A stretch of 46,718 bases of DNA from an uncultured Eubacteriales bacterium (GTDB taxonomy: Bacteria; Bacillota; Clostridia; Oscillospirales; Oscillospiraceae), in contig USEU01000007.1 in assembly GCA_900553805.1 (NCBI GenBank), forward strand, positions 1 through 46,718, given 5' to 3'. The position numbers were made by a program, and so were the translations under genes. Under the pieces are notes generated by a model that was not told the origin of the DNA, ran no database searches, and worked only from the letters and a program-made list of their open reading frames with translations. Of this stretch, positions 23,177 to 31,481 are shown one piece after another; position 1 is the stretch's first letter; each line of letters opens with the position of its first letter.

Positions 23177-24856
23177 TCAGGCGGCGTCGCCCTCCCGGGC
23201 GGTGAAATAGTCGAAGCCGGAGGCCTCCTGCCGGAAAAGACGCTGGAAGGTTCGAGCAAGATCGTCTACATAGCCGCCGGTAAAGGGGCTTTCCAGTCCG
23301 GCGCTTTCCAGAAAGGCCAGGAAATAGCCCTCTTCGTTGTCCAGATTGTCCAGGTAACAGTCAAGGCCCGCGCCGGGGCTTTCCAGCTCCAGCTGATAGA
23401 TTTGCATGGCGGCGTCGTTGGAGATGATATAGCTGAAGACATACATGGGACTGGTGAAGAAATGGGTAACGGTGACGAAGTCCCGGCGGTCGAAGTAATC
23501 GCCGCTGGCAAAACCGTAGTCTGTGGCGATGCGTTCATACAGGTCAAAGAGCGCCTCCACGGACAGCTCCTCCTCCGGGATCAGGTACATCTCCTGCTCA
23601 AATTTGGCGTAGCAGGCCTGCTCCACGTAGGTGCACAGACTGTCCACTATTTTCAGGCGGGGCAGATCGTCGTAGTCCGTGACGTAAACCAGGGACAGGT
23701 ACTCCATGGCCTGGGAGAAAATTTCGGCGACGTCGATGCTGCTGCTTTTGTAGCCAAGGGCGTAGTCATTGCAGAAGTGGCCGAATTCATGGGCAAAGGT
23801 CAGCTGGTCAAAGGCGTCTCCCCCGGCGTTCATGAAAACGAACGGCTCGCCGTAGCTGGTCAGGTACGTTTCAAAGGAGGAATTGAATTTGTCGCTGCTT
23901 TGTGCAATGTCGTAAAGCCCGGCCTGATCCATCAGCTCAAAGGCATCCAGCACGGTGCCGCCGATGGCGTTTGCAAGCTTGCGGACGTATTCATAGGTGT
24001 CCTCCTCGCTGCAATCGCGTTCGGCTACGTCGTAAAAGACATCCACATACAGAGGAACAAGCTTCTGCTGGATCTCATCCAGGCATTGTGACATCTGCTC
24101 CGGGGTGTAGTCCCGGGCATAGAGATAGACGTTGGCATATTCCTCGTAGGAGTCAAAGCCCAGGCAGGACGCAAGCTCGTTGCGTACGCGGATCAGGTCC
24201 ACCATCGTCTGGGCCATGGCTTTGTAGGGCGGAAAGAAGGAGCCGAGCAGAGTGTTGGATTTGGAGACCTGGGTATAGTACTGGCTGATCAGTTCACTTT
24301 CCCGGTTCACCAGCTCCAGCAGCTTTTCGTCCGAAATCCCGTTGCCGTCACCGTCGTAGTCTTCAAAGAAGCCTTCGCCGAAGAAGGCATTCTCCAGCTT
24401 GCCCCGGCAGGGGGAGGCGGCCAGGGTGGTATACAGGGAGGTGAGCATCTGGTCCGCCTCGTTGAGCGCGGTGGTGCAGAAGTTGTTCTCCTCCTCCCAG
24501 TAGTCGTCGCTCAGGTTTGCGCTGTAATGGATGTCCGCCAGGGTGGCGTTGGTATAGATCCAGTCGTAGGCATCGTAGAAATCATACACGCCCTCCAGAA
24601 CGGAGACGGCGTTCTTCGTCTGGGCGCGGGCGGTGACGGTATCCAGCAGCGCCTGCAATTCATCCAGATCCGGCCGGGTGTACACCATTTCGGAGAAAGG
24701 CGTGACGGAGTCTCCTGTCGGCTTTTTGACCTCCTCATCGTCGGAAAAAAGCCAGTCCAAAAGGCCCAGAGCGGATGCCCGGGCGGGAACGCAGCCAATG
24801 AGCAGCGCGGCGGCAAGCAGGACGGACAAGAGGCGCAGATGCGGCTTTTTCATCAT
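23177..24856 (-). CDS. M3-family metallopeptidase, secreted lipoprotein
   Basis: 559 residues from the ATG at 24856; AAAGGAG is 8 bases upstream, while an open frame 7 codons longer begins inside that site. An N-terminal signal with lipobox LIGC near residues 18-22 predicts a surface lipoprotein. The catalytic motif is HEFGH (H356-E357-H360) in FAHEFGHFCNDYA, with the downstream SIDVAEIFSQAMEYL block providing the third zinc ligand. This gives the fold of oligoendopeptidase F-type enzymes, which are normally cytoplasmic; a lipoprotein version suggests digestion of peptides outside the cell. 13 bp after the MATE gene. Confidence 0.85.
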   Translation of the reverse strand: MMKKPHLRLLSVLLAAALLIGCVPARASALGLLDWLFSDDEEVKKPTGDSVTPFSEMVYTRPDLDELQALLDTVTARAQTKNAVSVLEGVYDFYDAYDWIYTNATLADIHYSANLSDDYWEEENNFCTTALNEADQMLTSLYTTLAASPCRGKLENAFFGEGFFEDYDGDGNGISDEKLLELVNRESELISQYYTQVSKSNTLLGSFFPPYKAMAQTMVDLIRVRNELASCLGFDSYEEYANVYLYARDYTPEQMSQCLDEIQQKLVPLYVDVFYDVAERDCSEEDTYEYVRKLANAIGGTVLDAFELMDQAGLYDIAQSSDKFNSSFETYLTSYGEPFVFMNAGGDAFDQLTFAHEFGHFCNDYALGYKSSSIDVAEIFSQAMEYLSLVYVTDYDDLPRLKIVDSLCTYVEQACYAKFEQEMYLIPEEELSVEALFDLYERIATDYGFASGDYFDRRDFVTVTHFFTSPMYVFSYIISNDAAMQIYQLELESPGAGLDCYLDNLDNEEGYFLAFLESAGLESPFTGGYVDDLARTFQRLFRQEASGFDYFTAREGDAA

Positions 24857-24869
24857 GTGATACGCTCCT

Positions 24870-26246
24870 TTACGCAATGAGCGGCTTGATCTTTGCCAGA
24901 TACAGCCGCCGATAGAGGATCAGGGTGACCAGAGCGCTGACCACCTCGGCAATGGGGAAGCTCCACCATACGTTGTCCACATTGCCGGTCAGGCTCAGCA
25001 GATAGGCCGCAGGCAGCAGCACCAGCAGCTGGCGGCACAGGGACACAATGGTGGAATAGATGCCGTTGCCCAGCGCCTGGAAGCTGGCACCCAGCATAAT
25101 GCCCACGGTGGCGATGGGAAAGTGGATGCTGACAATGCGCAGCGCCTTTATGCCCATGCGCAGGAATTCATCCGAGGGGTTGAACAGCCCCAGCAGCGCC
25201 TCCGGCACCAGCTGGAAGACGGTCAGGCCGAAGAGCATGAAGCACAGCCCGGTGACCAGGGCAAGGCGCAGCGTTTTCGTCATGCGCTCCGGCTTGCGGG
25301 CGCCGTAGTTGTAGGCGATGATGGAAATGGTGGCATTGTTGGTGCCGAACAGGGGCATAAAGAAGAAGCTTTGCAGCTTGTAATAGATGCCGAACACGCC
25401 GGTGGCGGTCTCCTGGAAGCCCTGGAAGATCTGGTTCATGCCGAAATTCATCACCGAGCCGATGCTGTTCATCACCAGTGTGGGGATGCCTACCGCCAGG
25501 ATCGGCTTCAGCGTCTGCGCCCGGGGACGGATGTATTTCAGCCCCAGCTGCACATCCGGGTTGAAGCGCAGATTGAAGAACAGGCACATTCCGGCGGCGA
25601 TCCACTGGCCAATCACTGTGGCAATGGCCGCGCCGGCCACGCCCATGGCGGGGAGGCCCAGCCAACCGTGGATGAAGATGGGGTCAAGAATAATGTTGAT
25701 CACCGCACCGGTGGACTGGCTGATCATGGTGTACACCGTCCGGCCGGAGGATTGCAGCAGCCGCTCCCCCAGCATCTGAGCAAAGCAGCCCAAAGTAAGA
25801 ACGCAGCAGATGCTGGTGTAGGCAATGCCGCCCTCCACCGTTTCTTCTACGGTGGACTGCATCTCGAAATAGGGCCGCGCGCCGAAAACGCCGAACAGCA
25901 TGAACAGCGCCACGGCGATGATGACCAGGAAAATGCCGTTGCCCGCGGCATAATTCGCGGCCTCCTGATTCTTTTCACCCAGGCTCTTGGACAGCAGGGA
26001 GTTGACGCCCACGGCGATTCCAAGGCCAAAGCCAATCTGCATATTCTGCACCGGGAAGGCCAGCGACAGCGCGGTAACGGCGCTCTCGGACACCTGGGAT
26101 ACATAAATGCTGTCCACCACATTGTACAGCGCCTGCACGATCATGGAAATGATCATGGGCAGGGCCATGTTGAACAGCAGCTTGCCAATGGGCATGACAC
26201 CCATTTTGTTTTCCTGAAGCTCCTGGGGAATGGTCTTGTTTTCCAT
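24870..26246 (-). CDS. MATE family efflux transporter
   Basis: The 458-residue, 12-helix membrane protein has two homologous halves (PIGKLLFNMALPMIISMIVQALYNVVDSIYV; QTLKPILAVGIPTLVMNSIGS). The family's early VDSIYVSQ and SLAFPVQNM motifs are present. It exports drugs or metabolites by Na+/H+ antiport; the substrate is unknown. First gene of a leftward operon with the M3 lipoprotein peptidase. Confidence 0.92.
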   Translation of the reverse strand: MENKTIPQELQENKMGVMPIGKLLFNMALPMIISMIVQALYNVVDSIYVSQVSESAVTALSLAFPVQNMQIGFGLGIAVGVNSLLSKSLGEKNQEAANYAAGNGIFLVIIAVALFMLFGVFGARPYFEMQSTVEETVEGGIAYTSICCVLTLGCFAQMLGERLLQSSGRTVYTMISQSTGAVINIILDPIFIHGWLGLPAMGVAGAAIATVIGQWIAAGMCLFFNLRFNPDVQLGLKYIRPRAQTLKPILAVGIPTLVMNSIGSVMNFGMNQIFQGFQETATGVFGIYYKLQSFFFMPLFGTNNATISIIAYNYGARKPERMTKTLRLALVTGLCFMLFGLTVFQLVPEALLGLFNPSDEFLRMGIKALRIVSIHFPIATVGIMLGASFQALGNGIYSTIVSLCRQLLVLLPAAYLLSLTGNVDNVWWSFPIAEVVSALVTLILYRRLYLAKIKPLIA

Positions 26247-26290
26247 ACTGTCTTCTTTGTCTCTCCTTAATCACATAATATATCTATTCT

Positions 26291-26319
26291 ATTATAGGGA
26301 AATAAGCCTCCGATTGCAA
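26291..26319 (-). promoter_or_regulatory. promoter of the MATE-peptidase operon
   Basis: Minus-strand TTGCAA (26319-26314), 17-bp spacer, TATAAT (26296-26291). Confidence 0.75.
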
Positions 26320-26331
26320 TAACAAATTTAG

Positions 26332-26349
26332 GGCAACACCGCGCAATTG
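26332..26349. repeat. left-end fragment of the GGCAAC element
   Basis: GGCAACACCGCGCAATTG is identical to the left end of the complete copies; no right end follows. It sits between two divergent promoters. Confidence 0.65.
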
Positions 26350-26380
26350 TCGTGCAGGTGCGGAATCGAAAAGATTCCTA

Positions 26381-26433
26381 TTGACAAGCGCGGCTGATTG
26401 GTATATAATGCTTGAAGCATATCGTTCGATATG
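26381..26433 (+). promoter_or_regulatory. nitroreductase promoter with palindromic operator
   Basis: TTGACA (26381-26386), 17-bp spacer, TATAAT (26404-26409). A perfect palindrome CATATCG-TT-CGATATG (26418-26433) covers the start of the transcript. It is typical of a dimeric repressor site (PadR/MarR/TetR-like); no regulator gene is adjacent. Confidence 0.7.
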
Positions 26434-26454
26434 TATTAAAGTTTTGAGATGCCA

Positions 26455-26512
26455 GACGCACAGACGCAGTGCAGATCACAGTCCAGGTAATCACGCATTG
26501 CGTCGTTTTTTA
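26455..26512 (+). promoter_or_regulatory. putative attenuator in the nitroreductase leader
   Basis: GACGCA (twice, 26455 and 26463) can pair with TGCGTC (26499-26504), which is followed at once by T6 (26506-26511), all before the gene starts at 26550. Two alternative 5' partners for one terminator arm suggest conditional termination, but the ligand and class are unknown. Confidence 0.4.
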
Positions 26513-26549
26513 TTTGGAAACAGGGTGTACAGAAGAAAGGAATGGGAAA

Positions 26550-27197
26550 ATGGAATTTTATCAGGTCATTGAAAAAAGAAGAACGGTCCGGGATTTTGAA
26601 AATGAGATCATACCCGATGAAACCGTCGAGAGGATCATTGCGGCCGGACTGAAGGCACCAACGAACGACCACATGAGGGATTGGCATTACATCGTGATCC
26701 GGGACCGGGAGACCGTAAGAAGCCTGCTTCAGATCATTCCCAAGGGGATCTCCGACAGCGACATGGCGCAGCTGCTGAAGGACTGGAACCTGAGTGACCC
26801 GGAGCAGCAGGCCGCGTACAGGGATGCCGTGCCCAAGCAGCATCGGATGCTGCTGGATGCCTCGGTGGTGGTAATTCCGCTGCTGAAGCAGAAAACGGAC
26901 ATTCTTCACCCGGAGAACCTGTCCCACCTGAATGGCTTTGCATCGATCTGGTGCAGCATTGAAAATATTTTCTTGGCCGCAACGGCGGAGGGCTACGGCT
27001 GTACGCTCCGCATTCCGCTGAACCAGGAGGCCGAATATGCCAGAAACGTGCTGGATTTTCCGAACGAGTATTTCATGCCCTGCTTCATCGGCATCGGCAG
27101 GCCGAAGCCGGACGCGCCGGTGATAAAGCAGAAGGACATTGATGTAAAGGAACGCATCCACTGGAACGGATGGCGGCCCGGAAAAGCAAAGGGCTGA
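26550..27197 (+). CDS. nitroreductase family FMN oxidoreductase
   Basis: 215 residues from the ATG at 26550 (AGAAAGGAATGGGAAA upstream). N-terminal FYQVIEKRRTVRDFENEIIPDE with RRTVRDF is the FMN-phosphate-binding signature. The middle has APTNDHMRDWHYIVI. Late segments are FLAATAEGYGCTLRIP and MPCFIGIGRPK. It reduces a nitro or quinone-like substrate with NAD(P)H; the substrate is unknown. An operator palindrome and possible attenuator precede it. The following GNAT gene starts 5 bp later. Confidence 0.88.
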   Translation: MEFYQVIEKRRTVRDFENEIIPDETVERIIAAGLKAPTNDHMRDWHYIVIRDRETVRSLLQIIPKGISDSDMAQLLKDWNLSDPEQQAAYRDAVPKQHRMLLDASVVVIPLLKQKTDILHPENLSHLNGFASIWCSIENIFLAATAEGYGCTLRIPLNQEAEYARNVLDFPNEYFMPCFIGIGRPKPDAPVIKQKDIDVKERIHWNGWRPGKAKG

Positions 27198-27202
27198 CGC
27201 TG

Positions 27203-27772
27203 ATGGAAAAGATGATCAGATTGGAAACGGAAAGGCTCATTTTAAGGGACTATACGGCGGACGATCTGGAGCAGTATTGCAGGCTGAAGATGGATGCGAA
27301 GACAATGTACTATTTGCAGGACATTCAGCTGCATTCCTTCGATGAGGCGGAGCGGGACTTTGCGGCAGTCCTGTCGGATATGGCGTCAGCAAACCGGCGG
27401 TTTTATTTTCTGCACATGGAGTTGAAGAGAAACCATGAGCAGGTCGGCGGCATCGGCTATACGGTGGAGGCCGATACGCCTGTGGGCAAGCTTGTCCATC
27501 TGGGATACTTTACCTATCCGGCCTTCTGGGGCAGGGGCTACACCACGGAGGCATTGGCGGCGGTGCTGAGATACGCCTTTACACAGAACGGCGTGTACCG
27601 GGTGACCACCGGCTGCCTGGCGGAAAACAGAGGCTCCGAGCGGGTCATGCAGAAGAATGGACTGATCAAGGAAGCGGAACACGTCGACTACGAGTGGCAC
27701 GACGGGAAAATGAAGACCCGCCTGGAATACCGGCTGCTGCGCAGGGAATGGAGAGTAAATGAAGAAAAATAA
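27203..27772 (+). CDS. GNAT acetyltransferase, RimJ/RimL type
   Basis: The 189-residue product begins MEKMIRLETERLILRDYT, the typical RimJ/L-type start. It has acetyl-CoA loop AFWGRGYTTEALAAVLRYAF (about 112-131) and the C-terminal block NRGSERVMQKNGLIKEAEH. The start is chosen on homology; alternatives at 27170 and 27212 exist and ribosome sites are weak. It is likely to acetylate an N-terminal or small-molecule amine. Coupled to the nitroreductase. Confidence 0.85.
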   Translation: MEKMIRLETERLILRDYTADDLEQYCRLKMDAKTMYYLQDIQLHSFDEAERDFAAVLSDMASANRRFYFLHMELKRNHEQVGGIGYTVEADTPVGKLVHLGYFTYPAFWGRGYTTEALAAVLRYAFTQNGVYRVTTGCLAENRGSERVMQKNGLIKEAEHVDYEWHDGKMKTRLEYRLLRREWRVNEEK

Positions 27773-28251
27773 TAGCGGCAATTTTAAGCGTGACGGCCTT
27801 GCTCACCGCCCTTTTGCTGACGGGGTGCACCGAACGGACAGCGGCGGAGGATGCGTCTGCGGACGGGAAACGCGGCGTGTATGTCCGGCTGGAGCGCAGT
27901 GACATCAGCGCCATCGGTCTGCGCACCACCGGCTCCTCGTTGGTGTGCGAAAACGCAGACGGTTCTGTGCTGCACGCCGGAGAATGGATCTTCACAGGCG
28001 GGGATATCGCGCAGCTTTCCGGCGCGGAGAACCGGGCGGTGCTCTTTACCGTCAGAGCAATGGCCAAAGACGATACCATCCTGGCGGAGGCATCCTTCTA
28101 TTATGACGCCGCGCAGGAAAGGCTGTATGTAACGATCTCGGAGGACGGCGTGACCTGCGCCACCTCCGATGCGCCGGGAGCGCCGGCGGATGTGCAGCCG
28201 GTGCTGACGCTGCCCATCGAGTCCATCATGTGCATGGCCGGACTGCGGTAG
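27759..28251 (+). pseudogene. small lipoprotein with a frameshifted start
   Basis: The body frame (ending 28251) encodes a lipobox LLLTGC followed by about 138 residues rich in strands. Its own frame has no good start: upstream codons run TGA AGA AAA ATA ATA GCG GCA ATT TTA AGC GTG. An ATG at 27759 with GGAG upstream would give a textbook signal peptide (MKKIIAAILSVTALLTALL) if one A of the AAAAA run at 27765-27769 were absent. So there is a one-base frameshift right after the second codon, a sequencing error, or slippage. GTG 27790 would give a shortened signal. No family recognised for the mature part. Confidence 0.6.
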
Positions 28252-28272
28252 AGAGAACAGCGAAGCAAAATG

Positions 28273-28307
28273 AAAAGCGCCGCTGCGGATTTTGCAGCGG
28301 CGCTTTT
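28273..28307. terminator. bidirectional terminator
   Basis: AAAAGCGCCGCTGC and GCAGCGGCGCTTTT with a 7-base loop, between convergent genes. Confidence 0.9.
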
Positions 28308-28317
28308 GAATGGTAAG

Positions 28318-28725
28318 TTACAGATACTGCTTGATGCCCTCGGAGATGTTGGCGGGGTCCTCAGACAATGTAACGGTGATCTCCATGTTGTTGTCGGCGG
28401 CGAACTTGGCGGCCCAGGCAATGAAATCCTCGGCGGCAGACAGATCGTGACCGATGGTCTTGTACAGGTTGTCGATAAACACGTGGGTAATATCAAAGTT
28501 ACCTGCGTGCATACCGCTCAGGAAGCCCTTGAGCATCTCGGCGGACTGGATGCCGTACTCCTGGGAATCCACCAGGCGAACCTTGTAGGTAACGTCATAG
28601 GTAAGCTTCTTGCCGTATTCGATGCACACCACATCGCCGCTGGCCTGCGCCACGGCTGCGTTGATGCTGTCGATCAGCTTTTTGGTTTTGCCGGAGCCCT
28701 TCAGGCCCAGAATAACATGAATCAT
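28318..28725 (-). CDS. small P-loop ATP-binding protein
   Basis: 135 residues with a Walker A motif at the very start (MIHVILGLKGSGKTKKLID; GLKGSGKT about 7-14), a strand DVVCIEY, and a Walker B-like THVFIDN near 82-88. No lid or further domain; compact ATPase fold. AAAGGAGG site 7 bases before ATG. I do not know its role; size and motif order suggest a conserved stand-alone P-loop protein, not a truncated enzyme. Upstream of it is the end of pgi on the same strand. Confidence 0.75.
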   Translation of the reverse strand: MIHVILGLKGSGKTKKLIDSINAAVAQASGDVVCIEYGKKLTYDVTYKVRLVDSQEYGIQSAEMLKGFLSGMHAGNFDITHVFIDNLYKTIGHDLSAAEDFIAWAAKFAADNNMEITVTLSEDPANISEGIKQYL

Positions 28726-28825
28726 CGGAATATCCTCCTTTGCTATGCCAGAGTAGTTGGCTTAGTATCATTCTAACAGGAATCGAAAAAATTTGCAACT
28801 ATATTTTTGTCAATTTTAAATATGT

Positions 28826-30136
28826 TTACAGATTCTCAAAGCCGGGCTTTCCCAAAAGCTGAAACATATTGCGCTTGTATTCCTCTACACCGGGCTGATC
28901 GAAGGGATTTACCCCTAAAATATATGCGGAAATGGCACAGGAAAGCTCCATAAAATAGAAAAGCTCTCCCACCTTTTCCTCATTCAGCACGCCGCAGTCC
29001 ATGGTGATGACCGGCGCGCCGCCGCCTGCGTGGGCGGCCACCGTGCCCAGGTAGGCGGCCTCGTCCACCTCGTCCAGAGTTTTCCCGGCCAGGTAATTCA
29101 GCTGATCCAGGTTTTTTACATCGGTGCCGATGACGCAGCGCTGCTCCGGCGGGTCGAAGCGGAGCATGGTCTCAAAGAGATTGCGCCTGCCCTGCTGGAG
29201 CAGCTGCCCCAGGGTGTGCAGGTCGGCGGTGAACTGGGCGGCGGTGGGGAAGAGCCCCTTGCCCTGCTTGCCCTCGGACTCGGCAAACAGGTGCTGCCAC
29301 CAGGCACCGAAGGCCTGGAAATCCGGCTCAAAGCTGCTCAGAAGCTCAATGGCCTTCCCGTGGCGGCACATCAGATTCCGAATGGCGGCATAGAGCCAGA
29401 CGGGATTTTCATAGGAGCGCAGATCATAGTCCTCCATTGCCTGCGCCGCGCCGGAGAGGATCCGCTGGATGTCCAGCCCTGCCGCGGCCATGGGCAGCAG
29501 CCCCACCGGGCTAAGCACCGAGTACCGCCCGCCCACGCTGGGGGGGATGGGAAAGGCCTGCCAGCCCTCTTCCTGGGCCATCTGCCGCAGCGCCCCCTTG
29601 ATGGGGTCTGTGATGGCCACGATGCGCTCCCTGGCTCCGTCGGTGCCGTATTTGCGCTCCAGCATCCACCGCAGCGCCCGGGTGGCAATGGCCGGCTCAG
29701 TGGTGACGCCGGATTTGGAGATGATAATGGCGGAAAAGTCCCGGTCGTCCAGCAGCCGCACCAGCTCGTTCCACTGCCGGGTGCTCAGACTGCTGCCTGC
29801 GTAGAAGATCTGCGGGTCTCCCTTCCGGCTCCGTCCCAGGTTGCGCTGCTGCCCCTGGAGCAGCTCGATTGCGGCCTGGGAGCCGAGGCAGGAGCCGCCG
29901 ACACCCACCACCACCAGCACATTGGAGTCGCGGCGCAGCGCCTGCGCCGTCTTCTGAATGCGGGACAGCTCGGTGCTGGCTTCCCGGGTGGGCAGCGCCA
30001 TCCATCCCAGGTGCGCCCCGCCCGCCCCGCTGCCGTCGTCCAGACAGGCGTGGGCGGAGGATACCTCCTTCTCAATGGCCATCAGGTCCCCAAATTCAAC
30101 ACTTCCCCACACGTTGGAAATGTCAGCCTTTATCAT
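28826..30136 (-). CDS. pgi: glucose-6-phosphate isomerase
   Basis: The 436-residue enzyme interconverts glucose-6-P and fructose-6-P in glycolysis. The sugar-phosphate-binding SIS motifs VVVGVGGSCLGSQAAIELL and IIISKSGVTTEPAIATRALRW are clear. QLNYLAGKTLDEVDEAA and the C-terminal NPFDQPGVEEYKRNMF with catalytic Lys are also clear. Start at 30136 (AAAGGA upstream); an in-frame ATG 9 codons earlier is less likely. Normal length for the Firmicutes type. Adjacent to the nucleotide-sugar cassette, which uses hexose phosphates downstream of this step. Confidence 0.94.
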   Translation of the reverse strand: MIKADISNVWGSVEFGDLMAIEKEVSSAHACLDDGSGAGGAHLGWMALPTREASTELSRIQKTAQALRRDSNVLVVVGVGGSCLGSQAAIELLQGQQRNLGRSRKGDPQIFYAGSSLSTRQWNELVRLLDDRDFSAIIISKSGVTTEPAIATRALRWMLERKYGTDGARERIVAITDPIKGALRQMAQEEGWQAFPIPPSVGGRYSVLSPVGLLPMAAAGLDIQRILSGAAQAMEDYDLRSYENPVWLYAAIRNLMCRHGKAIELLSSFEPDFQAFGAWWQHLFAESEGKQGKGLFPTAAQFTADLHTLGQLLQQGRRNLFETMLRFDPPEQRCVIGTDVKNLDQLNYLAGKTLDEVDEAAYLGTVAAHAGGGAPVITMDCGVLNEEKVGELFYFMELSCAISAYILGVNPFDQPGVEEYKRNMFQLLGKPGFENL

Positions 30137-30346
30137 ACAGGAAGCACGTCCTTTCTCTTGCAAATCATACCAGAGGTATTTTACAGCAAAACGCGGTGAA
30201 GCGCAAGGGCCTTCAAGAAATCTTAGGGAGGCGCTGGGTCAATCGGCAAGACCAGCCTCCAACAGCGGACAATCGATCCGGCACTTCCTTGAAAGATGGG
30301 AAAGGGCAGAAAAGACGTGGTTTTTGGATTGCTTTTTTATTTTCTG

Positions 30347-30375
30347 TGGACAGGCAGACCATTCGGTGCTATAAT
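30347..30375 (+). promoter_or_regulatory. promoter of the UDP-FucNAc cassette
   Basis: TGGACA (30347-30352), 17-bp spacer, TATAAT (30370-30375); AAAGGAGAG then ATG at 30425. Confidence 0.65.
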
Positions 30376-30424
30376 AAAACGATAATAGGTGCATTGCGGC
30401 CAAAACAGTAAAGGAGAGACACAT

Positions 30425-31471
30425 ATGTCTGCATTTTCTGGCGCGACGCTGCTGATCACCGGCGGGACCGGTTCGTTCGGCAATACGGTGCTGAAGCATT
30501 TTCTGGATACGGATATCGGACAGATCCGCATTTTTTCACGGGACGAGAAGAAGCAGGATGACATGCGCCATCAGCTTCAGGCGACCCACCCCGACAGCGC
30601 CCAAAAGGTCAAATTCTATGTCGGCGACGTCCGCGATCCCCAGTCCATTCGGGACGCAGTGCCGGGCGTGGATTACATTTTTCACGCGGCGGCCCTGAAG
30701 CAGGTGCCCTCCTGTGAATTTTTCCCCATGCAGGCGGTGAAAACCAACGTGGAGGGGACGGACAATCTGCTCCGCGCCGCCGTGGAGGGGAGGGTCAAGC
30801 GGGTGGTGTGCCTGTCCACGGACAAGGCGGCCTATCCCATCAACGCCATGGGCATCTCCAAGGCCATGATGGAGCACGTGATCTATGCTAACGCCCGGGT
30901 GGCGGCGGAGCGGGGGGACACCACCATCTGCTGCACCCGCTACGGCAACGTGATGTGCAGCCGGGGCAGCGTTATCCCGCTGTTCATCGACCAGATCCAC
31001 GCCGGAAACCCCATCACCATCACCGACCCCAACATGACCCGCTTCCTGATGAACCTGGACGAGGCGGTGAATCTGGTGAAATTCGCCTTTGAGCATGCCA
31101 ACCCCGGCGACCTGTTCATCCAGAAGGCGGATGCCTCCACCATCGGCGACCTGGCAAAGGCGGTGCAGCAGCTCTTTGGCGATACCGGCACCAATATCAT
31201 CGGCACCCGCCATGGCGAAAAGCTGTACGAGACCCTGATGACCCGGGAGGAGCGGCTGCGCAGCGAGGACATGGGCAACTATTTCCGGGTGGCGGCGGAC
31301 AGCCGGGACCTGAACTATGATAAATTCTTCGTCCAGGGGCAGGTGCTCACCCAGGCGGAGGAATCCTACACCAGCCACAACACCACCCGCCTGGATGTGG
31401 AGGGCACCGTTAAGAAGATTTTGACCACCGACTATGTGCGCGAGGAGCTTGCCGGGATCCGGCACAACTGA
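30425..31471 (+). CDS. UDP-GlcNAc 4,6-dehydratase/5-epimerase (CapE/FnlA type)
   Basis: 348 residues. Rossmann motif LLITGGTGSFGN near 8-19; the extended SDR active site has Met in place of Tyr (NAMGISKAMME, M-x3-K), the hallmark of inverting UDP-GlcNAc dehydratases. Also SRDEKKQDDMRHQ, FHAAALKQVPSCEFFP and the C-terminal ETLMTREE block. It makes UDP-2-acetamido-2,6-dideoxy-L-arabino-hexos-4-ulose, first step to UDP-L-FucNAc. First gene of a four-gene operon; the second starts 10 bp later. Confidence 0.92.
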   Translation: MSAFSGATLLITGGTGSFGNTVLKHFLDTDIGQIRIFSRDEKKQDDMRHQLQATHPDSAQKVKFYVGDVRDPQSIRDAVPGVDYIFHAAALKQVPSCEFFPMQAVKTNVEGTDNLLRAAVEGRVKRVVCLSTDKAAYPINAMGISKAMMEHVIYANARVAAERGDTTICCTRYGNVMCSRGSVIPLFIDQIHAGNPITITDPNMTRFLMNLDEAVNLVKFAFEHANPGDLFIQKADASTIGDLAKAVQQLFGDTGTNIIGTRHGEKLYETLMTREERLRSEDMGNYFRVAADSRDLNYDKFFVQGQVLTQAEESYTSHNTTRLDVEGTVKKILTTDYVREELAGIRHN

Positions 31472-31481
31472 GGAGCTTGCG

